Source of the DNA: an uncultured Treponema sp.
Lineage (GTDB): Bacteria > Spirochaetota > Spirochaetia > Treponematales > Treponemataceae
Direction: 5' to 3'
DNA length: 44,368 bases
NCBI GenBank assembly: GCA_937892225.1
Contig: CALAUH010000187.1
Location: forward strand, 1 to 44,368
Below the pieces are notes generated by a model. That model saw only the letters and a list, made by a program, of their open reading frames with translations. It was not told the DNA's origin and made no database searches. Shown here in pieces: positions 15,928 to 23,781 of the stretch. Made by a program: the position numbers and the translations under genes. The first letter of the stretch is position 1, and each line of letters begins with the position of its first letter.

Positions 15928-17910
15928 TTATTTTTTACTTGCAGTTCCACCTGCATCAATAATCTTTTTGATTAATTGTTCTGCTTCAGATTCAGTTAAC
16001 TCTTCCATGAGTGTAACTGGAGCATTATCAAATAATTCATCAGCTTCATCAGAAGAAAGATCCGGTCTTGCATTTCTGATTGCATTGATAATATCTTTCT
16101 TTTTAGAAGCCGGACTTGCTCCAAGAATTACCGAATATTTTTTAGAACTGCTTGCTGTAACAGAATTCTTTGGTTTTGGCTTTCTTGTTGGAAGTCCCGA
16201 ATATACCATACGTACAGTTTCATTAGAAGACTTATGTCTAGATTTAAGCAACAATGTATATGTATTTTCTTTATATACATATCCAGAAGAGTTATAAGTT
16301 TCAAAACGAGGGTCTGTACGGAATGCAAGATCATAAATATAAATAGTAGTGAATTTTGGAAGACCTTTGAAAATAACATAATGAATGTATTCTTCTGGGA
16401 AATCAATTGTAAGTGTGAGATTATCTTCTGTATCTCTTGATTCAACAATATCTTTTGCACAAGTCCAAGCCCAGATAATATCATCAGGATTAGAATTAAT
16501 AATCTTGATATGTGGATAGTATGTATTTTCTTCATTGAACTTAGGATACAGATAAGCAAGTGTCTTAAGATCAAATGATGTTTCTGAAATATAAGAATTT
16601 ATAATTACACGACCAGCTTTTGTATAAACCTGGTTTGAAGATACATTACCATAATCCATCAAAGCAAGACCAATGTCTACAGCCTGAAGAACAGAAAGGA
16701 ACTGATCATTTTCGCTGATTGTAAGAACTTCATTTTCATAATTACAAGAATCTTCAATCTTCTTAATACAACTAGAAATAACTGGAGAAAGAATTGATGC
16801 TAAATCTTTATTAAGTACAACAAGCTGATTATATGTTTGAATAATTCCAGTAACATCAGCTAAAGAACGACCTGAAATATCAGAAGAAGCAACTTTATTA
16901 AGTAAATCTAATACTAATCCTCTGTTTGAACTTATACACAAATGACTTGCGAAATCTTCTGTAGCAAAAGCTTCCAGAGAATCAGATTCATAACTGTCAG
17001 AAATCTGCTGTTCCCAAAGTGCAATATCTTTATCAAGAGTTGCATCCATTGCATTTAAATTATTAAAGTATGGTGCAGAAACATAAGTTCGTTTTTCAGA
17101 TTTTTTGAATGATGATGGAATTTCATCAACAGCCTGCTGATATTTACCATTTTCTGACATTGCAGCAACATAAGCTACAATAATCTGTTCAGTTTTACTT
17201 GATTCTGGAGCAGCCTTAAATGATGATATTAAATTATTTTTAATATTTGCAGCTGTATTTTTATAAGTACTTTCATCAGCACTTGCAAGTTCAATTAAAC
17301 TGTCAAGAGTAAAGCGTTTTGTATCATCATAAGTTGCATAATGAGCCATAGAATCTTTGTTTGTAAAATAAACAAATCCATCTTGAATCTGATTTGTCGT
17401 AAAACTCCATGCAGATTTTTTACTTGCAAGAAGAATTCTATTACCTTCATCCTTTGTAACTTTCATACTGTAAGAAAAGTTATATGGGAAATAAAGTGCT
17501 TCTGCATCAGGAGGTAAACTTGTATTTACAGTCAATGGTGATTCTTCAGATAAATCATTTAAAACAAACGATACTTTTACATCTTCCGAGAAAATAAATG
17601 TAAAACCATTATCTTCTTTTTCATAATCAAGAAGTTTTAAATCTATAAAACTCTTGCTGTCTTTATATCTGACTCTGGCACTAAGCTGGTCATCAGAATG
17701 AAAATGCAATCCGTTATAACTTAACTGAAATTTATTCTGTAACTTTTGCGAATTATCTGCAGTTTCTGATTTTATAAGAGTAACCTGCAAATTTCCAATT
17801 TTTTCAATAATATTAGAATCTGTTCTAAATTGAAGAATAAAAATGCCGACAATAATAATGATATCGATAAAGAATAATTCTAATCCTTTTCTAACTGAAC
17901 GTATACTCAT
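15928..17910 (-). CDS. membrane-anchored unknown protein with L7/L12-like C-terminal domain
   Basis: 660 residues. One N-terminal membrane segment (about residues 12-27, FFIDIIIIVGIFILQF) follows basic residues, so the bulk should face the periplasm. The first 200 residues look beta-rich. Residues about 225-460 are helical and include YVAAMSENGKYQQAVDEIP, reminiscent of helical repeats. The last 70 residues (591-660, 15931-16140) resemble the C-terminal domain of ribosomal protein bL12: DIINAIRNARPDLSSDEADE, then FDNAPVTLMEELTESEAEQL and IIDAGGT. A Lys/Pro/Ser linker precedes it. No Shine-Dalgarno is seen at ATG 17910. The gene is divergent from the TPR lipoprotein gene. Function unknown; the domain match is by eye only. 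Confidence 0.7.
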   Translation of the reverse strand: MSIRSVRKGLELFFIDIIIIVGIFILQFRTDSNIIEKIGNLQVTLIKSETADNSQKLQNKFQLSYNGLHFHSDDQLSARVRYKDSKSFIDLKLLDYEKEDNGFTFIFSEDVKVSFVLNDLSEESPLTVNTSLPPDAEALYFPYNFSYSMKVTKDEGNRILLASKKSAWSFTTNQIQDGFVYFTNKDSMAHYATYDDTKRFTLDSLIELASADESTYKNTAANIKNNLISSFKAAPESSKTEQIIVAYVAAMSENGKYQQAVDEIPSSFKKSEKRTYVSAPYFNNLNAMDATLDKDIALWEQQISDSYESDSLEAFATEDFASHLCISSNRGLVLDLLNKVASSDISGRSLADVTGIIQTYNQLVVLNKDLASILSPVISSCIKKIEDSCNYENEVLTISENDQFLSVLQAVDIGLALMDYGNVSSNQVYTKAGRVIINSYISETSFDLKTLAYLYPKFNEENTYYPHIKIINSNPDDIIWAWTCAKDIVESRDTEDNLTLTIDFPEEYIHYVIFKGLPKFTTIYIYDLAFRTDPRFETYNSSGYVYKENTYTLLLKSRHKSSNETVRMVYSGLPTRKPKPKNSVTASSSKKYSVILGASPASKKKDIINAIRNARPDLSSDEADELFDNAPVTLMEELTESEAEQLIKKIIDAGGTASKK

Positions 17911-17912
17911 GG

Positions 17913-17928
17913 TACTAACAGTTTAGTA
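17913..17928. promoter_or_regulatory. inverted repeat TACTAA-cagt-TTAGTA in a divergent gap
   Basis: A perfect 6-bp inverted repeat lies directly upstream of the ATG at 17910, in the short gap to the TPR lipoprotein gene. It could be a shared operator, or chance in AT-rich DNA. Confidence 0.2.
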
Positions 17929-17969
17929 AATGATGAAGGGAATTTCAACTACAAATAGAGGAATTTAAA

Positions 17970-19448
17970 ATGAAGAAAAGATACTTTTTTTGTACATTTT
18001 TGTTAAGTTCAATAATTTTATTAAACAGCTGTGTAGTTACAGATTATATCAACAAATTATTTAACAAAGACAATACAAAACCACCAGTAGAAGCACCAGA
18101 AAATCCAGATAAACCAAAAACAACAACGACTCCAGAAAAACCAGCAGAGCCTGTAAAACCAGCCGAAATAAAAAAACCGGATAATCTTGTATTTGCAGAA
18201 CAACTTCAGGCTTTGTTACAAAAAGGTGATATAGACGGTGCAATCAGCCTTTTTAATAAAATGCCTAAAAAACTTGAAAAAGACGAAGATTTGCAAATGC
18301 TTTTAGCATCACTTTATATTTCTAAAGGTGAATATGATAATGCAGTTGCAGTTGCACGAAAAGTTCTTGAATGGAATCCAAAAAATACTGATGCATTAGA
18401 ATTAATTGCAATCGCTTCAAGAGCATCTGGAAATAAACAGGCATATCAGAATGCTGCAAAAGAATTACTGGCGGCAGATCCAAATAACGCGCAGGCAAAC
18501 ATAATGGTAGGAGAGGATTATCTTTTAAAAAGAAAATACAAACTTGCCCTTTCTTCTTATCAAAAAGCATTACAATCTGAACCAGATAACGAAGATGCAT
18601 TATACGGCTATGCACTTTCCTGTTATTACACAAATGATGTAAAAACTGCTAAAACAAAAAGCCTTAAAGTTCTAGAAATGAACGAAAATCATGATGAAGC
18701 AATGGCTTTACTTGCAAAAATTTATGGTGAAGAAAACAATTATGCAAAATCAGTTGAATTAATTCAAAAAGCAATTCAATTAGATCCTTATAACTATAAT
18801 TATAATCTTGAATATGGATTATATCAGAATTACAGAAATCAACTGGACGAAGCAGAAAAAGCATGGAAAAAATGCGTAACCATAGATCCAGATTACTTCT
18901 TAGGTTATGCATATCTTGCAGGTCTTTATGACAATCAGAATAAATTTGAAGAAGCACTTACAAACTATGAAAAAGTTATTCAACTTTATCCAGAATATTA
19001 TTTTGCATACGAATCTGCAGCAATACTTCAATATCATCTTAAACAATACGATAAGGCAAGAAAAAACTTTGAAATAGCAAATAAATATTTTAACAATTAT
19101 TCATATCAGCTTATGTCTGCTGCCTGCTATTTTAAACAGAACAAAGTTTTAGAAGCTAAAAAAATTGTTCAGGCTGCAATGAAACCAATGGACAGAAATT
19201 CAACAGAATATCTTTTAGTAAGATTCTTTAATGATTCATACAGTAAAAACGCAGAAGTTACATTAACTCAAAAAATTCAGAAAGAAGACAATAGCACTAA
19301 ACGCGGAAAAATGTTATTTTATATGGGCTTGTATTATGAAATCAACGGATTTGATGAACTGGCAGCAGAATATTACACCAAAGTCGCAAAAATGCAGGCT
19401 CCAATGTTCTTTGAATATAGACTTGCAGAATGGGGAATTAAAGAATGA
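17970..19448 (+). CDS. TPR-repeat lipoprotein
   Basis: 492 residues. The signal peptide MKKRYFFCTFLLSSIILLNSC has lipobox LLNSC (Cys 21). A Pro/Lys/Thr-rich linker (about 37-72) is followed by at least eight tetratricopeptide repeats to residue 400, for instance ALSSYQKALQSEPDNEDALY, YAKSVELIQKAIQLDPYNYN and FEEALTNYEKVIQLYPEYYF. TPR lipoproteins act as scaffolds in envelope complexes. GAGGA lies 7 bases before the ATG. Its TGA overlaps the ATG of the TraB-family gene (ATGA at 19445-19448), which indicates translational coupling and suggests that the two products work together. Confidence 0.88.
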   Translation: MKKRYFFCTFLLSSIILLNSCVVTDYINKLFNKDNTKPPVEAPENPDKPKTTTTPEKPAEPVKPAEIKKPDNLVFAEQLQALLQKGDIDGAISLFNKMPKKLEKDEDLQMLLASLYISKGEYDNAVAVARKVLEWNPKNTDALELIAIASRASGNKQAYQNAAKELLAADPNNAQANIMVGEDYLLKRKYKLALSSYQKALQSEPDNEDALYGYALSCYYTNDVKTAKTKSLKVLEMNENHDEAMALLAKIYGEENNYAKSVELIQKAIQLDPYNYNYNLEYGLYQNYRNQLDEAEKAWKKCVTIDPDYFLGYAYLAGLYDNQNKFEEALTNYEKVIQLYPEYYFAYESAAILQYHLKQYDKARKNFEIANKYFNNYSYQLMSAACYFKQNKVLEAKKIVQAAMKPMDRNSTEYLLVRFFNDSYSKNAEVTLTQKIQKEDNSTKRGKMLFYMGLYYEINGFDELAAEYYTKVAKMQAPMFFEYRLAEWGIKE

Positions 19449-20623
19449 GTCAAACACAAAAAGAATTAACTCTAAACGGAAAAAAAATAACACTTATTGG
19501 AACAGCACACGTCAGTGCAGAAAGTATAACAGAAGTTGAAAATACTATAGAAACTTTAAAACCTGACTGTGTAGCAATAGAATTAGATGATAAAAGAGCT
19601 GATTCAATCATAAATAAAGATAAATACAAACAGCTTGATATAATTAAAGTTTTAAAAAATCACGAAGGATTTTTACTTTTAGCAAATCTTGTTTTAGCAT
19701 CGTTCCAGAGAAAAATGGGAAAAAATGTCGGTGTTCAGCCAGGTGATGAAATGCTTGCAGCAATTAACGTTGCAAACAAATTAAACATTCCTACAGTAAT
19801 GGCAGACCGTCCGATTCAGATTACCTTAAAACGTGCATGGGCTAAAAACTCTTTCTGGGGAAAATGCAAACTTTTATCTGCTCTTTTGGCAAGTGCATTC
19901 AGTAAAGAAGAATATACAGCAGAAGAAATTGAAGACATAAAAAACAAAAACGAAATGGATTCAATGATGAACGAACTTTCAGATTATCTTCCTGTTGTAA
20001 AAGAAGTTTTAATTGATGAAAGAAACGAATATCTTGCAACTAAAATCTGGGACTCGGAAGGTAAAAATGTTGTTGCAGTTTTAGGAGCTGGACACTTAGA
20101 CGGTGTAGAAGATTATCTTAAAAAACTCGCAGCAAATGAAGAAACAAGACCTTTAGAAGAATTAAATGTACTTCCAAAAAAAGGTATCGGCGGTAAAATT
20201 GCAGGATGGATCATTCCTGCAGCAATCATCGGATTAATAATTGCAGGATTTATCTACGGCGGAAGTAAACTTGGTAAAGACATGATTAATTCATGGGTAT
20301 TGTGGAACGGAACCTGTGCAGCAGTTTTAACACTTTTAGCAGCAGGTCATCCGCTTACAATTCTGGTTGCTTTTATAAGTGCACCAATTACATCATTATG
20401 TCCATTTATCGGCTGTGGATTTGTAACTGCTATTGTACAGGCAATCATATGTAAACCAAAAGTAAAAGATATGGAAACACTCCAGGATGATGTAAATTTT
20501 AAAGGATTTTACACAAATCGAATTTTACGCGTACTTTTAGTTTTCATATTATCATCACTTGGAAGTTCTGTAGCAACATTCATAAGCGGTGCAGATATTA
20601 TCGGTAAACTTGCCGGCAATTAA
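19445..20623 (+). CDS. TraB/PrgY family membrane protein
   Basis: 392 residues. The N-terminal domain (1-235) carries the TraB/PrgY/GumN-type signatures: LIGTAHVSAES near residue 20, DCVAIELDDKRAD, and VVAVLGAGHLDGV near 215. These conserved His and Glu residues suggest a metal site. The C-terminal part has several membrane segments (WIIPAAIIGLIIAGFIYGG; LTLLAAGHPLTILVAFISAP; ILRVLLVFILSSLGSSVATF). In Enterococcus, TraB/PrgY reduces peptide pheromone activity, and a protease role has been proposed; here no pheromone gene is seen. Translationally coupled to the TPR lipoprotein upstream. Confidence 0.9.
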   Translation: MSQTQKELTLNGKKITLIGTAHVSAESITEVENTIETLKPDCVAIELDDKRADSIINKDKYKQLDIIKVLKNHEGFLLLANLVLASFQRKMGKNVGVQPGDEMLAAINVANKLNIPTVMADRPIQITLKRAWAKNSFWGKCKLLSALLASAFSKEEYTAEEIEDIKNKNEMDSMMNELSDYLPVVKEVLIDERNEYLATKIWDSEGKNVVAVLGAGHLDGVEDYLKKLAANEETRPLEELNVLPKKGIGGKIAGWIIPAAIIGLIIAGFIYGGSKLGKDMINSWVLWNGTCAAVLTLLAAGHPLTILVAFISAPITSLCPFIGCGFVTAIVQAIICKPKVKDMETLQDDVNFKGFYTNRILRVLLVFILSSLGSSVATFISGADIIGKLAGN

Positions 20624-20669
20624 ATTTTATATAATTGTAAATATTTAAGATTTATTTTATTATTAGAAT

Positions 20670-21845
20670 ATGAAAGAATTAGAATTAAAATATGGATGTA
20701 ATCCAAATCAGAAACCAGCAAAGGTTTACATGGAAAATGGCGATCTTCCAATCACTGTTGTAAACGGAAGACCTGGATACATTAACTTGCTTGATGCTTT
20801 GAACGGCTGGCAGTTAGTAAAAGAATTGAAAGAAGCAACTGGTCTTCCAGCCGCAACTTCATTTAAACACGTTTCTCCTGCAGGTGCCGCAGTAGGACTT
20901 CCTTTAAGCGATACACTTAAACAGATTTATTTTACAGATAACGTTGAACTTTCACCATTAGCATGTGCTTATGCAAGAGCACGCGGTGCAGACCGTATGT
21001 CTAGTTTTGGTGATTTTATCTCTCTTTCAGACGAATGTGATGAAGCAACTGCTCTTTTAATAAAAAAAGAAGTTTCTGACGGTGTAATTGCACCTTCTTA
21101 TTCTGAAAAAGCATTAGAAATCTTAAAAGCAAAGAAAAACGGTAACTACTGTGTAATTCAGATTGATGCAAACTATGTTCCAGAAGCTCTTGAAAGAAAA
21201 CAGGTTTTCGGTGTTACTTTTGAACAGGGACACAACTTCTTAAAAATTGACGAATCATCTGCACTTTCTAACATCGTTACAAAAAATAAGACAATGTCTG
21301 CAGATGATAAAAGAAACCTTCTTATTTCTTTAATCGTTCTTAAATACACACAATCAAACTCAGTTTGTTTCGTAAAAGACGGACAGGCAATCGGTATTGG
21401 TGCTGGACAGCAGAGCCGTGTTCACTGTACAAGACTTGCCGGACAAAAAGCCGATAACTGGTGGCTTCGTCAGTGTCCAAAAGTATTGAACTTACAGTTC
21501 GTAGACGGAATTAAACGTGCAGACCGCGACAATGCAATCGATGTTTACATCGGTAACGAATATATGGATGTTTTAGCAGAAGGTAAATGGCAGAACATCT
21601 TTAAAGTAAAACCAGAAGTATTTACAGCAGAAGAAAAAGCTGCATGGATTGCAAAAAATACAAATGTAGCATTAGGTTCAGATGCCTTCTTCCCATTCGG
21701 AGATAACATCGACCGTGCAAAAAAATCAGGAGTTACTGTAATTGCACAGCCTGGCGGTTCAGTAAGAGATGATTTAGTAATAAAAGCTGCTGATGACTAC
21801 AATATGGTCATGGCATTCAACGGAATTCGTTTATTCCATCATTAA
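20670..21845 (+). CDS. purH: AICAR transformylase without the IMP cyclohydrolase domain
   Basis: 391 residues. It matches the formyltransferase half of PurH, which converts AICAR to FAICAR using 10-formyl-tetrahydrofolate in purine synthesis. The catalytic pair Lys66-His67 lies in SFKHVSPAGAA; further signatures are YARARGADRMSSFGDFI, TQSNSVCF and IGAGQQSRVHCTRLA. The N-terminal 200 residues of bifunctional PurH, the MGS-like cyclohydrolase, are absent, as in other single-domain versions of this family. IMP ring closure must therefore come from elsewhere. No Shine-Dalgarno is seen at the ATG. adk follows after 18 bases, so the two purine genes form an operon. Confidence 0.9.
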   Translation: MKELELKYGCNPNQKPAKVYMENGDLPITVVNGRPGYINLLDALNGWQLVKELKEATGLPAATSFKHVSPAGAAVGLPLSDTLKQIYFTDNVELSPLACAYARARGADRMSSFGDFISLSDECDEATALLIKKEVSDGVIAPSYSEKALEILKAKKNGNYCVIQIDANYVPEALERKQVFGVTFEQGHNFLKIDESSALSNIVTKNKTMSADDKRNLLISLIVLKYTQSNSVCFVKDGQAIGIGAGQQSRVHCTRLAGQKADNWWLRQCPKVLNLQFVDGIKRADRDNAIDVYIGNEYMDVLAEGKWQNIFKVKPEVFTAEEKAAWIAKNTNVALGSDAFFPFGDNIDRAKKSGVTVIAQPGGSVRDDLVIKAADDYNMVMAFNGIRLFHH

Positions 21846-21863
21846 TATTTTAGGAGTACAAAC

Positions 21864-22490
21864 ATGAACAATTTTATCTTTTTAGGAGCACCTGGTGCTG
21901 GAAAAGGTTCACTTGCTGTAAAAGTTGCAGCTGACTACAAAATCCCACATATCTCTACTGGAGATATCTTCCGTGCAAACATTAAAGCACAGACTCCACT
22001 TGGAGTAAAAGTAAAAGCAATTATTGATTCAGGAAGTTTAGTTTCTGATGATTTAACATTCGAATTAGTAAAAGACAGACTTTCTCAGGATGACTGCAAA
22101 AATGGATTCATTCTTGACGGATTCCCACGCACAATTCCACAGGCAGAAATGTTAGACACACTTGGTCTTGAATTAAAATGCGTAAACTTTGAAATTTCTG
22201 AAGAAATCGTATTAAAAAGATTAAGCACACGTCGTGTTTGCCGTGCTTGTGGTGCAAACTACAACACATTAACTCTTCCACCAAAAGTAGAAGGCGTTTG
22301 TGATAAATGTGGCGGAGAAATCTACCAGCGTGATGATGACAAACAGGAATCTATTTTACACAGAATGGACGTTTACAAAGAACAGACAGCTCCATTAATC
22401 GATTTCTACAACAAAAAAGGAAATATGACAAATCTTGATGCTTCTATCGAAACACCAATTTTATTAGAAGAATTCAAAAAGATTTTCTAA
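21864..22490 (+). CDS. adk: adenylate kinase, zinc-type LID
   Basis: 208 residues. It interconverts ATP plus AMP and two ADP. The P-loop is GAPGAGKGS (8-16), with Ser where Thr is usual. The AMP-binding segment is ISTGDIFR (30-37), then GFILDGFPRT (81-90). The LID holds four cysteines, C126, C129, C146 and C149 (CRACG and CDKCG), which should bind zinc. AGGAG lies before the ATG. It forms an operon with the AICAR transformylase and ends at a strong bidirectional terminator. Confidence 0.97.
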   Translation: MNNFIFLGAPGAGKGSLAVKVAADYKIPHISTGDIFRANIKAQTPLGVKVKAIIDSGSLVSDDLTFELVKDRLSQDDCKNGFILDGFPRTIPQAEMLDTLGLELKCVNFEISEEIVLKRLSTRRVCRACGANYNTLTLPPKVEGVCDKCGGEIYQRDDDKQESILHRMDVYKEQTAPLIDFYNKKGNMTNLDASIETPILLEEFKKIF

Positions 22491-22520
22491 TTAATTTTTA
22501 TTTTGAAATAGAAAATCTAC

Positions 22521-22562
22521 AAAAAAAAAAAGACTATCTTAATAAAGATAGTCTTTTTTTAT
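22521..22562. terminator. bidirectional intrinsic terminator after adk
   Basis: The perfect 11-bp stem AAGACTATCTT / AAGATAGTCTT (22530-22540 and 22545-22555) has loop AATA, flanked by a long A-run on the left and a T-run on the right. It serves adk on the plus strand and the lipoprotein gene on the minus strand. Confidence 0.92.
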
Positions 22563-22571
22563 TTTTTATTC

Positions 22572-23021
22572 TTAAGGATTTACAATATTAATTGTTATTT
22601 CATACATTTTTGATTTTAATCCAGATGTATCTTCTACAAAGAAACTAAGATTCATCTCACCTTCCCAATCATTTTCGTTTTTCCAAACCTGATTATTAAA
22701 TGTTTCATACTGAATCTTATCATCATTACGTAAATTAAATGTCCAATCTGTAGTTTTAAAATTATCATTACTCATATGCAAAATTGCTCTGTTTATATCT
22801 GGAGCAAATGTCTTTACAATTAAACAATAACTTTTCTCTTTTTCTAAAATATTTACCTCTGTAGGTTCTCCAGCAACTTCACTGTATGAACTTTCTGCAT
22901 AGTAGATTTTTCCAATTTCTACAGATGAAAGTTTTGGTTTTCCTTCAGTATTACATGAACTTAATAATCCTGTCAACAGAACACCAGCCAATAAACTGAT
23001 AATAAAATAATTTTTTTTCAT
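22572..23021 (-). CDS. small lipoprotein, function unknown
   Basis: 149 residues. The signal peptide ends in lipobox LLSSC (Cys 23). The mature part is beta-rich and may be a single immunoglobulin-like domain (VNILEKEKSYCLIVKTFAPD; MNLSFFVEDTSGLKSKMYEI). No family was recognised. A good AAAGGAG lies just before the ATG. Its leader carries the multi-hairpin element at 23041-23141, which separates it from the upstream secreted-protein gene. Confidence 0.75.
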   Translation of the reverse strand: MKKNYFIISLLAGVLLTGLLSSCNTEGKPKLSSVEIGKIYYAESSYSEVAGEPTEVNILEKEKSYCLIVKTFAPDINRAILHMSNDNFKTTDWTFNLRNDDKIQYETFNNQVWKNENDWEGEMNLSFFVEDTSGLKSKMYEITINIVNP

Positions 23022-23040
23022 ATTTACTCCTTTAAAACCC

Positions 23041-23141
23041 CCGCGTTAGCGGCAGTGCATGGAGGCACTGAATCTAAATTTGAAAATACAACGTATTTGC
23101 AAACTTGACTGATAAAAATTGCAGGGATGTAATTTTTATCA
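23041..23141. repeat. cluster of four hairpins in a 143-base intergenic gap
   Basis: Four consecutive inverted repeats: CCGC-gtta-GCGG (23041-23052); CAGTGC-atggag-GCACTG (23053-23070); GAAAATAC-aac-GTATTTGC, 7 of 8 paired (23082-23100); and TGATAAAAATT / AATTTTTATCA, perfect 11 bp (23110-23120 and 23131-23141). The first two are strikingly GC-rich for this genome. Together they fill the gap between the genes at 22572 and 23165. It may be a dispersed REP/MITE-like repeat, a structured leader, or a processing site. No second copy was noticed in the window. Confidence 0.55.
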
Positions 23142-23142
23142 T
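23074..23142 (-). other. possible 22-codon leader ORF inside the hairpin cluster
   Basis: ATG at 23142-23140 opens a frame MIKITSLQFLSVKFANTLYF and two more codons, ending at TAG (23076-23074). AAGGAGG lies directly before it but with only about one base of spacing, which is too close for normal initiation. It may be only part of a repeat element. Confidence 0.2.
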
Positions 23143-23164
23143 GCCTCCTTTTTCTATAAAATTA

Positions 23165-23749
23165 TTATAATTTATACATAATTCCAGCTGAAACTAGACT
23201 TGATGTTGGTAAAGCAATTTCTATAAATGCATTCCACTTATCTGCAAAATGAAATTTCAAACCACAGACAACTACATTAAAAGTCAGCTCAAGACCTGTA
23301 CCTTCAATAAAAGGATAGTCTCCGATTCCGCATGAAATTGATGCATAATATTGTGCAATTTTTTTATAATCTGTCTGATAAATAAATTTTACCTGACATG
23401 ACCATGGTATTTCAAAGAAAACTGTTTTTTCTTTGAAATAACTCATTTTATTGAATTCTGCAGTTCCCATTATACCAAAACCAAAATTCTGCCATGGGAA
23501 AAAATTATACCCGGCCTGAATTAAACCAAAAGCATAATCATATTTACGCAAATGATCAGGTACTTCATCATAAGGAAGATTTATAAAATTCAAAATTCCA
23601 TCAATATCTGTTGCAACAGAACTGTTACCGATACTGATATAAAATTCATTCTTTGCATTTTGAATTCTGTCATTAACATCATTTTCCTGAGAAAAAGCGC
23701 ATACAGAAAATCCTAAAAAAATTGTCAAAATAAAAGCTACTTTTTTAAT
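23165..23749 (-). CDS. exported protein, probably beta-barrel-like, with apparent ATT start
   Basis: About 194 residues if translation starts at ATT 23749-23747. AGGAG lies 6 bases upstream of that ATT, and the resulting N-terminus MKKVAFILTIFLGFSVCAFS is a textbook signal peptide cleaved before QEN. The first standard start, TTG 23728, removes the two lysines and leaves a poor signal. The mature part has alternating aromatic and glycine-rich strands (FGLIQAGYNFFPWQNFGFGI; YYASISCGIGDYPF) and ends in a Leu after SAGIMYK, which suggests an outer-membrane barrel, but no family was recognised. It lies downstream of argD, 32 bases away from the argD stop. Confidence 0.65.
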   Translation of the reverse strand: MKKVAFILTIFLGFSVCAFSQENDVNDRIQNAKNEFYISIGNSSVATDIDGILNFINLPYDEVPDHLRKYDYAFGLIQAGYNFFPWQNFGFGIMGTAEFNKMSYFKEKTVFFEIPWSCQVKFIYQTDYKKIAQYYASISCGIGDYPFIEGTGLELTFNVVVCGLKFHFADKWNAFIEIALPTSSLVSAGIMYKL

Positions 23750-23781
23750 AACAAACTCCTGTTTTATATTTGTATAATATC

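Noticed and set aside
21912..21914. Ser instead of Thr at the end of the adenylate kinase P-loop as a loss of function
   Set aside because: Ser can replace Thr in P-loops, and all other motifs are intact.
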